A stretch of 58,238 bases of DNA from a virus, in the IMG/VR virus record IMGVR_UViG_3300050343_000240, positions 1-58,238 of that record. One strand, 5' to 3'. The position numbers were made by a program, and so were the translations under genes. Shown piece by piece: positions 52,001-58,238 of this stretch (position 1 is the stretch's first letter; each line of letters begins with the position of its first letter). Under the pieces are notes generated by a model, which saw nothing but the letters and a program-made list of their open reading frames with translations, had not been told where the DNA came from and made no database searches.

Positions 52001-52157
52001 TAATACTTTAATAGAAATACAAAAAAATAATTCTTTTATAAATAAAGAAGGTAAGTGGTTTGCAAATATTAAAGGTGTTGCAAATACAGATAATAATTTA
52101 GATACTAAAGAATTTTCTATACAAGGGTTAGGAAATATAACTAGTTTTACAACATAG
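49008..52157 (+). CDS. Large tail tube/stabilisation protein (T7 gp12-like position)
   Basis: A 1049-residue protein. The N-terminal pattern NFFKGKMNKDADERVLPPGEY and then DALNIQVG is found in tail tubular/stabilisation proteins of podoviruses related to the crAss-like and marine Bacteroidota groups. The body is Asn/Thr/Tyr-rich beta structure. It would form the tail nozzle or tube. Family recall from the N terminus; structure not tested. Confidence 0.75.
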   Translation: MPEIKNNFFKGKMNKDADERVLPPGEYKDALNIQVGVAENGDAGSLHNVLSNNKISNLNISGAKCIGSVADTQAEKIYWFIYGTTIDAIAEYDETTDTVSPVIVDTTKNILKFPNTQITAVNVIEGYLIWSDNNSEPKNIDIEYFKSGSVDFATTTTINEDYINLTRSIIESDLTLIKKKPASAPTVSYSIYGEEVKSFGINITATVDITGINIGDSVTMTVSANPNFISGEEFFVTNTNDIGSRGFKFISISGGTITAEYVSVFGYPLQSFTGTIKKGDILFKDKFVRFAYRWRFKNNQISIFSPFTEPIFEPYPVFDLNDEDGYNTSMENIIRLIELDKIDVTPTDLYTIDIVYKDSSENNLYIYKTLKKEEFENYSTGNGKIKINTESLYSVISNNQLFRQYDNVPYRAKALEITANRVLFANYKDGLNIVTDQTGNYVEYNPSFNISTSRRLDHFSKSIKTGRTYQLGVVFEDKYGRQTPVVSNDSGEKKINYNEVRFFSATPPRISGNEFKVSLSDLPQNTFFDNRISKFKYYIKEQSKEYYNIFLYKAFDDIVNTDFLWIAIPSYEINKVQKEDILILKKKANTNAPLSDASLKYKVQEISNDFPTNQITSTETFNGYFFIKIKKDSKGIATVANLSADNTLPGWYGAAVFETIPSDNILDLYYETEDSYNISEYNQEKTLRWFNCFDFGNGVESDRIRDDFNEVTIDNQVRVSTTVEDGYKQKHNKYGLIFSSGLFNSRNGINNINQFNTGEAITKDLNPEHGSVQKLHSRNNDIIALCEDKILRILANKDALFNADGNVNLTSTNNVLGQSVPYAGEYGISQNPESFADYGYQVYFTDKARNAVLRLSMDGLSVISNYGMADFFRDKFNLATAEESISFKEGIDGWTSRLSFVPESGVSLNGSYYTMKDGELYKQHVASSNYNNFYSTQYNSTVDFIYNQEPSVIKNFKTLSYEGSENWYANTIETDQQSGKVEKILLSDLQSQYPSLDNNTLIEIQKNNSFINKEGKWFANIKGVANTDNNLDTKEFSIQGLGNITSFTT

Positions 52158-52163
52158 TACATA

Positions 52164-53390
52164 ATGAGTATAAACGCAGATAACATAATAGGTACATACG
52201 ATATATATAGTAAACAATATATATTAACTTTTACAGAAAAGCCTACTTTAATTGAATCTACAGATTGTAGTTTTCAAATATCTATTATACCTGAATTTGA
52301 ATGTGCTTATTCAGGTTTAAGTATACCTGATGGTATTGTTGGTGATACTGTTACAGCAACAGTAACAGAGGGCACTATAGGTACTATAACACCTAGTGCT
52401 TATCAACAAGGCTTAACAGATTATTCTGTTCAAATTACAGCTCCAGGTGGTTATACTAATGCTGGTACTATTATATTATGTCCTGCTTCAGCAACCGGAA
52501 CGCCTACATTTGGCTGTAGCGATGCGGCGTTAAGCATTAATAATGGTAATGTAGGAGCTACTGTTACTGGAACAGTATCTTTAGGTACAATTGTAAGTTT
52601 TACACCATCAACATATGTTTCCGGATCAACCCAATACTTTGCAAAAATTACAGTTCCTTCTGGGTATTCTAATACGGGAGACACTGAATTTGGTTGTTCT
52701 GGTTCTGCTACAGGTATAAACCCACCACCACCACCGACTCCACCGACTCCGCCGGCTCCTACTCCCCCGCCAACTCCAGCTCCATGTACCTCTAGGATAA
52801 CTTCTAGTTCTATACCAGCACAAACATTAACTCAAGGCCAAACAGTAACTATTAATCTAAATAGTTATTTTACACAACTTGATGGATTATCTTTAAGTTA
52901 TTCTGTTAATGCAGCACAAGCAATAAACTTTTACGGATTATTATCAAGCGCAACAATAAGCGGAAGTACATTAACTATGGTGGCAAACAATAACAATGTC
53001 TGCTCTCCTACAAGTTCAGTTCAAATAACAGCTGATGATGGTGTATCAGGAAACTGTATAGGAGTAGGAAATATTGGAATTACAGTTACTGGATGTTCAG
53101 GGCCAACTCCACCAACTCCACCAACTCCACCACCCCCAACCCCGCCTACGCCCACGCCGCCTACGCCAACACCACCGGCTCCAACACCTTCCTTGTATTA
53201 TACATTCAATGCATGTGACCCGAGCTTAGCGGCGGTAGATGTTCAATTAGCATCCCAGCCAGCAAATAACGCAAGATATGTAAGATCTTCAGATATGACG
53301 TTTTGGACTTATGATAATAACGCAGGTACTTCTACAGCTACTAACCCTACTGCGAGCCTTAACTTTACATCAAACACAGGATGCCCTTAA
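52164..53390 (+). CDS. Proline-rich repeat appendage protein
   Basis: A 408-residue protein with beta-rich repeat modules separated by two polyproline tracts. The tracts lie at about residues 187-208 and 312-342 and consist of PPT/PT/PA repeats in an AT-rich genome. The modules, e.g. INNGNVGATVTGTVS followed by PSGYSNTGD, occur again in the protein at 55152, as does the Cys-containing C-terminal module beginning LYYTFNACD and ending TGCP. It has no recognised enzyme domain and resembles a surface fibre or adhesin. The downstream hydroxylase and glycosyltransferase make its Pro residues possible modification sites. Its end overlaps the hydroxylase gene by 10 bases. Confidence 0.75.
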   Translation: MSINADNIIGTYDIYSKQYILTFTEKPTLIESTDCSFQISIIPEFECAYSGLSIPDGIVGDTVTATVTEGTIGTITPSAYQQGLTDYSVQITAPGGYTNAGTIILCPASATGTPTFGCSDAALSINNGNVGATVTGTVSLGTIVSFTPSTYVSGSTQYFAKITVPSGYSNTGDTEFGCSGSATGINPPPPPTPPTPPAPTPPPTPAPCTSRITSSSIPAQTLTQGQTVTINLNSYFTQLDGLSLSYSVNAAQAINFYGLLSSATISGSTLTMVANNNNVCSPTSSVQITADDGVSGNCIGVGNIGITVTGCSGPTPPTPPTPPPPTPPTPTPPTPTPPAPTPSLYYTFNACDPSLAAVDVQLASQPANNARYVRSSDMTFWTYDNNAGTSTATNPTASLNFTSNTGCP

Positions 53391-54538
53391 TGAATGAAAT
53401 TAAAAATTTTTTAAATAAAAAAGAATGTGATTATATTATAAGTTTAATTAATAATAACAACTTTAAATCACAAGTAATTGGATCAAAAGGTAAATCTATT
53501 TATGAAAACAGTAGAACTTCATCTACTTCTAATTTATTAATAACAGATGAGGTTGTTATTAGTGTGCATAAAAAAATATCAGATTATTTAAATATACCTA
53601 TAGAAAACGGGGAATCTTTGCAAGGCCAAATGTATAAACCGGGTGAATATTTTAAACCGCATCAAGATGCTTTTTCTGGCAATTCTTATGAAGCCCACGC
53701 AGGAACTGCTGGAAACCGCACGCACACTTTAATGATTTATTTAAATGATGATTTTGAAGGTGGTGAAACAAGATTTACAAATATTAATAAGTCTGTATTA
53801 CCTGAAGTAGGTAAAGCTGTATTTTGGAAAAATATAGACGAAAATAAAAATATAATACCAGAGTCAATGCATGAAGGTTGCGAGGTAACCTCAGGTAAAA
53901 AGTATATAATAACTTCCTGGTGGAGAGAAAATTCTTGGCTTACAAATACTACTGAAACTAATAATTTTGTTGATTCTGAGCTGCCTAAACTCACAGAGAA
54001 AGGTTTTAAAGTAATACCATTACCTGAAAACGAATGGGGTATAATACAAGATGCTTATAAATTAATTAAAGACAAAAATGTAGAAGAAATTTTTGATAAT
54101 AAAAAAGATTTTATTAAAAATGGAAATACTGAATTATTAAGTTTTGATCACGTACCTAATATTAAAAAATTTATTCATAATAAGTTGTTAAAAATTCACG
54201 AAGAATTTGCTGGTAAAAAACTTATACCGTCTTTTATATATGGAATTAGATCTTATCAAAATGGTGCAACATTAGTCCCTCACGTAGATCGCATTGAAAC
54301 TCATCATATATCTTCTATAATTATTATAGATAAAAATTTAAACAGTGAAAATGATTGGCCTTTAGATATTAAAGACCATAATGGAAAGTGGCATAAAGTT
54401 TACGCAAAACCAGGTGATATGATACTTTACGAAGGAGCGGTGTGTGAACATGGTCGTAAAGAAAGCTTTAAAGGTAATTATTTTAGAAATTTATTTGTTC
54501 ATTATAAGTTTTATGACTTTACACTTCCTAGCGCCTAA
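53381..54538 (+). CDS. Two-domain 2-oxoglutarate/Fe(II) hydroxylase, prolyl-4-hydroxylase-like
   Basis: A 385-residue protein with two consecutive 2OG/Fe(II) oxygenase domains. The N-terminal domain carries the iron-binding HxD (H94, D96), the distal His H164, and K174 ten residues after it, as in prolyl-4-hydroxylases where Lys binds 2-oxoglutarate. The C-terminal domain has H301-x-D303 and H357 with Arg about 12 residues later. Both domains retain their iron ligands, so both may be active. The gene overlaps the preceding Pro-rich protein gene by 10 bases and the following glycosyltransferase gene by 26 bases, indicating a functional unit. Substrate (proline in the neighbour) is inferred. 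Confidence 0.85.
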   Translation: MPLMNEIKNFLNKKECDYIISLINNNNFKSQVIGSKGKSIYENSRTSSTSNLLITDEVVISVHKKISDYLNIPIENGESLQGQMYKPGEYFKPHQDAFSGNSYEAHAGTAGNRTHTLMIYLNDDFEGGETRFTNINKSVLPEVGKAVFWKNIDENKNIIPESMHEGCEVTSGKKYIITSWWRENSWLTNTTETNNFVDSELPKLTEKGFKVIPLPENEWGIIQDAYKLIKDKNVEEIFDNKKDFIKNGNTELLSFDHVPNIKKFIHNKLLKIHEEFAGKKLIPSFIYGIRSYQNGATLVPHVDRIETHHISSIIIIDKNLNSENDWPLDIKDHNGKWHKVYAKPGDMILYEGAVCEHGRKESFKGNYFRNLFVHYKFYDFTLPSA

Positions 54539-55133
54539 AAACAAAAATATTTGGCCAGATTTGTGGCATAAATGCTTACTTTCTTGGCAAAAACATTATA
54601 GCGATATAAAAGTTTGGGATGATTATGAAATAGATAATTTTATAAAAAAATATGATACTAACTTTTTCAAAATATTAAACCAATCTCATAAAATATTTAG
54701 GTTAGATTATGTTAGGGGATTAATTCTTGAAAAAATAGGGGGAGCATATATAGATATTGACATAGAATTAATATCTCCATTCATGCATCAAATAGATAAT
54801 AATGAAATATATATAATTGAAGCTTACGCAGATGACGAAGTGTTTCAAAATAGTTTAATGATTTCATCTCAATCAAGTTTTTGGACTGAGTTTTTATATT
54901 ACTGCAGAGAGTCTATATTTAAAAATTTAGAAAGCGTAACAAAATACCCTAATATAAAAGAAAAAATACCAGGTACAATAGTGAGAAAAACTGTGGGCCC
55001 AATAGCTTTATCTAATTTTATAATAAATAATAATAAAGCAGTAAAAAAATTACCTAATAATTTATTTAATAGTTCAAAAAATATTTGTTTTACAAAGCAC
55101 CATAATACTGGTATATGGGGTTTTATAGATTAA
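54513..55133 (+). CDS. DXD glycosyltransferase (Gly_transf_sug / GT32-like)
   Basis: About 206 residues from the ATG at 54513; an upstream Met at 54444 would add a hydrophobic leader. It has the family order of WPDLWHKCLLSWQKHYSD, then RLDYVRGLILEKIGG, and the metal/nucleotide-sugar motif D81-I82-D83 in AYIDIDIE. The WGF end is also family-like. It would transfer a sugar from a nucleotide-sugar donor. It overlaps the hydroxylase gene by 26 bases. A target of hydroxylated proline in the neighbouring fibre is inferred. Confidence 0.85.
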   Translation: MTLHFLAPKNKNIWPDLWHKCLLSWQKHYSDIKVWDDYEIDNFIKKYDTNFFKILNQSHKIFRLDYVRGLILEKIGGAYIDIDIELISPFMHQIDNNEIYIIEAYADDEVFQNSLMISSQSSFWTEFLYYCRESIFKNLESVTKYPNIKEKIPGTIVRKTVGPIALSNFIINNNKAVKKLPNNLFNSSKNICFTKHHNTGIWGFID

Positions 55134-55151
55134 AAGTTAAAAAAAAATAAA

Positions 55152-56147
55152 ATGGCAGTATATAAAATAATTGGAACTTTTGGAAATTCTTTTTCAAATT
55201 CAGATCAAATTAATCTTTTTGTTAATTCTGGTACCATAGTTCCATCTACTACAACCAAGTTTCAACTTGAGCAAGGTATTTTTGTTACTGTTAATAGTGG
55301 TGTTACAATTACTGCATATACTTCAAATGGTACTTGCGCTAATATTTCTGATGCTGTAGACGTGCCTAATACTCCCGTACCAGAACCTACGGAAGAATTT
55401 GATTGTAATACTACAAATCTAAATTTAACTATTAATAACGGAACTGAAGGTGATAATGTTACAGGAACTGCTTATCTACCTGACGGTTCTTTAGGTACAA
55501 TAACAGGTTTTTCTCCTTCTTTTTATAGTACTAGCGTAACTACTTATAGAGCATTTATAACAATACCAAGTGGTTACTCTAACACAGGAGATGGTGAACA
55601 AGTTATTGGCTGTGATGGTACAGCAACGGTTACCCCGATAACATCTTCTCACTTATATTATACATATGAGGCTTGTGATGGCAGCAGCGATGTAGATGTT
55701 TTATTAGAATCTGCTCCATTTTCATCAATAGAAAGAAGAATAGATTACAGTACTTCTAAATATTATACTTATAGCGGAGACGCAGGTACTAGTGCTAATT
55801 CAAATCCTATAAAATCTTTAGATCTAATAAGTGGAACAGGTTGTCCACCTTTACCTACATATTATTATATAGCAGTAAGAGAATGTACTGATTATAATTC
55901 AAACGGAGCTCTTGAGGATAGGGTTGTAAGGTCTCTTACAGACATCACAGGATGGAGTCATGTTTTAATACCAAGGTATTCTGGAGACACAGGAGCTGTA
56001 TATGAAAAATATGGTAGTTTAAATCAATCTTCTTTAGCAACAGCTTATGAAGACGGAACTTTTGATTTGCCTTCAGTAGACTTAGATAATACTGCTTCGT
56101 CCAACGGAATTACAGTAGCATCTTTAGAAAAAACAACGTGCCCCTAA
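55152..56147 (+). CDS. Second appendage protein, paralogue of the Pro-rich one
   Basis: A 331-residue protein sharing with the product at 52164 the NNGTxGDNVTGTA beta module, the PSGYSNTGD segment and the LYYTYEACD to SGTGCP C-terminal module. It lacks the polyproline tracts except a short NTPVPEPTEE stretch. A Cys-rich, beta-rich adhesin-like protein. It starts 18 bases after the glycosyltransferase stop. Confidence 0.7.
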   Translation: MAVYKIIGTFGNSFSNSDQINLFVNSGTIVPSTTTKFQLEQGIFVTVNSGVTITAYTSNGTCANISDAVDVPNTPVPEPTEEFDCNTTNLNLTINNGTEGDNVTGTAYLPDGSLGTITGFSPSFYSTSVTTYRAFITIPSGYSNTGDGEQVIGCDGTATVTPITSSHLYYTYEACDGSSDVDVLLESAPFSSIERRIDYSTSKYYTYSGDAGTSANSNPIKSLDLISGTGCPPLPTYYYIAVRECTDYNSNGALEDRVVRSLTDITGWSHVLIPRYSGDTGAVYEKYGSLNQSSLATAYEDGTFDLPSVDLDNTASSNGITVASLEKTTCP

Positions 56148-56183
56148 AATTAACATAAATAATTAAGACGTAATAATAAATAC

Positions 56184-56501
56184 ATGAGTCAGATCACGTT
56201 AAATATAAACTTTGATAAAAATACTTCATTACAAGTTGGAGATATTATTTATTATGAAACTGCAGGTTCTATTAAAACAATAGGACCTGTAACTACTATT
56301 AATACTTCATCTATAGTTTGTGAAGAAACTGGTGACACCAGTAGTTTAGCAAACAACTCATTTATTTTTTTTGGGAAAGACAACGAAATAAATACATCGG
56401 GTATAATAGGATACTATGCCGAAGTACAAATGAAAAACGAATCAACTTCTGAAGCTGAAATATTTGCAGTTAATTCAGAAATATTTTTAAGTAGTAATTA
56501 A
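56184..56501 (+). CDS. Small beta-rich hypothetical protein
   Basis: A 105-residue beta-rich protein, Thr/Ser/Asn-rich, in the appendage cluster just before the internal virion genes. The content is consistent with a virion component; no domain recognised. Confidence 0.6.
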   Translation: MSQITLNINFDKNTSLQVGDIIYYETAGSIKTIGPVTTINTSSIVCEETGDTSSLANNSFIFFGKDNEINTSGIIGYYAEVQMKNESTSEAEIFAVNSEIFLSSN

Positions 56502-56512
56502 AATATAAAATT

Positions 56513-57250
56513 ATGGCAATATTATTAAACCCTTTACAAGTATCTGGATTAAAAGAAAGCCTAGCAGAATATGATAAAGGAAGCTTTGGTGTAACACCTA
56601 GTTTAGGCTTAGAAGAAAAAGCAGCACTTACAGGTCAAGGATTTGGCGGATTAGCAGGTATTGCAATGGGTATAATTGGATCAAAAGCAAGACAAGATGA
56701 ACAAAAAGCAGCTAAAAAAGCTTATGAACAGTCTTTAGCTGATTATAAAAGTTTTGAATTTGAAAATGCTTATGCAAATATCGAAAACCCTTTTGAAGAT
56801 ATACGAGTATCAACAGAGGCAGCGGAATTTCAAGCTCAACAACAACAACAAGGATTAGCGCAAACATTAGATGCTTTAAGAAGTTCGGGTGGTGGAGCAG
56901 GGGCTGCAGCATTGGCGCAAGCATTATCTCAAGCTCAATCAATGCAAACACAAAGAATTGCAGGTGATATTGCTAGACAAGAAGCGGCTAACGAATCTGC
57001 AAGAGCATCTGCACAATCTCAATTAAATGTACTTGCAGCACAAGGTGCAGAAAAAGTAGAAGGAAGAGAATATGGTAGAACAACAACAATATTAGGAATG
57101 GATCAAAAACGTAAAGAAGCAGCTGATTTAGCTAGACAGCAGGCTACTGCTTCTATAGTAGGTGGTATTTCAGATGTAGTTGGAGCTGGAGTAAGTTTAG
57201 CTACTGGTAATGTTGGTGGCTTATCTAGTCTATTAGGTAAGAAGAATTAA
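56513..57250 (+). CDS. Internal virion protein (gp14-like position)
   Basis: A 245-residue Ala/Gln-rich protein with N- and C-terminal Gly-rich hydrophobic stretches (FGGLAGIAMGIIG; SIVGGISDVVGAGVSLATG) and a long coiled coil between them. This architecture is common to the smallest podovirus ejection proteins (T7 gp14-like). It is followed by the larger internal virion proteins, supporting a shared role in DNA ejection. Confidence 0.75.
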   Translation: MAILLNPLQVSGLKESLAEYDKGSFGVTPSLGLEEKAALTGQGFGGLAGIAMGIIGSKARQDEQKAAKKAYEQSLADYKSFEFENAYANIENPFEDIRVSTEAAEFQAQQQQQGLAQTLDALRSSGGGAGAAALAQALSQAQSMQTQRIAGDIARQEAANESARASAQSQLNVLAAQGAEKVEGREYGRTTTILGMDQKRKEAADLARQQATASIVGGISDVVGAGVSLATGNVGGLSSLLGKKN

Positions 57251-57265
57251 AAATAAAATATAAAA

Positions 57266-58238
57266 ATGGCTTATACTACAGGTATTAATGAAAACTTATT
57301 AGTTAGCGGAGCGGCAGCAGCCGCCCCTAAATTTGCTGGTTATAGTAAAGAAATAGGTAAGTTTAAAGAAAATTTACAAGCTAATGCTAAATTAAGACAA
57401 CAGCAACTTGACGTAGAAAAAAAAGAAAATGATCTTAGATCAGCTGAATATTTATCAATAGATAGTGTAGATACATCGGGTTTAGGTAGCGATGTTCTTG
57501 GCGCTACTACAGAAGCCGCGGTTAATTTAAAAAATAAAGCTTTTGATTTAATAAAAAGAAAAAGCTCAATGGGCGTTACTGAATTTAATATTCAATATGC
57601 TGGATTACTTAAAGAGGTTCAATCTTTAAATGGCATGAATAAAATTAAAAAAGCTTTAGGTACTCAATATATAGAAGCTAAAAAAGACGGCGATGCCGCT
57701 CCTTGGGCTGACCCAGAACAGCAAAGACTTATACAGCTTGTAATAGACCAAGATATAAAAGATAAAAAATGGATTAATAAAGATGGTAAAATGTTTTTGT
57801 CCGTTACAAAAGATGGTAAAACAGATGAAATAAATTTAGCTGATCTTAAACCTATCGAAACTTCGGATCCTAGCAGTTATTTAAAATTAGAAGATGCTGC
57901 TAGAAAAAGACTTAAAACTATGTCTTTAAATTCTGGCTCTTTAACAGAAGATAGAATTAGGCAGGTTGCTGAAAAAAGCGTATTAGGACTTTCTGATACA
58001 GAGGCTAAAAACGCAGCTTTATATTATGTTTTAACAGATGTAAATACAGGAACAAAAAGATCTTTAGAAGAGCAAAGAGCGTATTTTAGACCAAAAGATG
58101 GTCAAACTAAAGAGGAAAGAATGTTTGAAATTAGAAAAGATATTGCCAATACTCTTTACAATAGAGAGTTAATACTTTATGGTAATGACTTAAATAAATT
58201 AAAACAGCCTAAACAAACTTCTACAGCAGGCTCTGGTA
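57266..58238 (+). CDS. Internal virion protein, 5' part of the gene split by the window ends
   Basis: The frame opens at the ATG at 57266 and remains open to the last base. The final base plus bases 1-2 form an Ile codon, continuing in the frame that stops at 872 (total 614 residues). This part starts MAYTTGINENLLVSGAA, is helical and rich in Lys/Gln/Asn, and carries no recognised motif. It lies between the gp14-like and gp16-like internal virion genes. Confidence 0.8.
   Translation, partial: MAYTTGINENLLVSGAAAAAPKFAGYSKEIGKFKENLQANAKLRQQQLDVEKKENDLRSAEYLSIDSVDTSGLGSDVLGATTEAAVNLKNKAFDLIKRKSSMGVTEFNIQYAGLLKEVQSLNGMNKIKKALGTQYIEAKKDGDAAPWADPEQQRLIQLVIDQDIKDKKWINKDGKMFLSVTKDGKTDEINLADLKPIETSDPSSYLKLEDAARKRLKTMSLNSGSLTEDRIRQVAEKSVLGLSDTEAKNAALYYVLTDVNTGTKRSLEEQRAYFRPKDGQTKEERMFEIRKDIANTLYNRELILYGNDLNKLKQPKQTSTAGSG

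Noticed and set aside
1-58238. Integrase, attachment sites or temperate-phage repressor
   Set aside because: No recombinase motif or repressor-integrase cluster was seen, so a lysogenic lifestyle is not supported.
1-58238. CRISPR arrays or insertion sequences
   Set aside because: The repeated 34-bp elements are promoter-like, unevenly spaced and separated by genes; no transposase was seen.

Overview
The window looks like a complete, circularly permuted genome of a virulent tailed phage, most likely a short-tailed (podovirus-like) phage of a Bacteroidota/Flavobacteriia host. The open frame that runs off the right end (57266 to 58238) continues exactly in frame into the open frame that enters at base 1 and stops at 872, so one gene of 614 codons is split across the ends. 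Pointers to a Bacteroidota host are the AT-rich composition, start codons preceded by A/C-rich leaders without Shine-Dalgarno sequences, and a flavobacterial-style signal peptide. The structural gene set includes a T7-like trio of internal virion proteins. No integrase, tRNA, CRISPR array or insertion sequence was seen.

Layout: two transcription arms diverge from a control region at 26042-26474 and converge on a bidirectional terminator near 9330. The leftward arm (26041 down to 9352) starts with about 25 tiny overlapping genes served by repeated 34-bp promoter-like elements. It continues with a DnaA domain-IV-like protein, a KTSC protein, an HTH protein, a sigma-70-family factor, an ERF annealing protein, a RecE/Cas4-like nuclease, an SSB-like protein and a T7-type primase-helicase. 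It ends with ThyA, a GIY-YIG/MazG fusion, a PD-(D/E)XK endonuclease and NrdB/NrdA. An unusual, relatively GC-rich, hairpin-rich segment without a convincing gene lies at 22503-22734 and may be a structured RNA. No DNA polymerase is visible.

The rightward arm begins with small basic proteins, a phage GroEL/GroES pair, a run of tiny basic conserved phage proteins and a holin. Next come tail fibre/adhesin genes, terminase, portal, an acidic scaffold gene with a second gene nested in another frame, the major capsid protein (whose frame is broken by one base near its C terminus), connector/tail genes, an appendage region and the internal virion proteins. After crossing the origin of the coordinate system it finishes with a 2311-residue internal virion protein and a lysis module.

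The most interesting locus is 52164-56147. A secreted-type or appendage protein with two polyproline tracts is followed by a protein with two 2-oxoglutarate/Fe(II) hydroxylase domains, a DXD glycosyltransferase, and a second appendage paralogue. This reads as a possible phage-encoded hydroxyproline O-glycosylation cassette for virion decoration. All family assignments are made by eye from motifs; no database search was possible.
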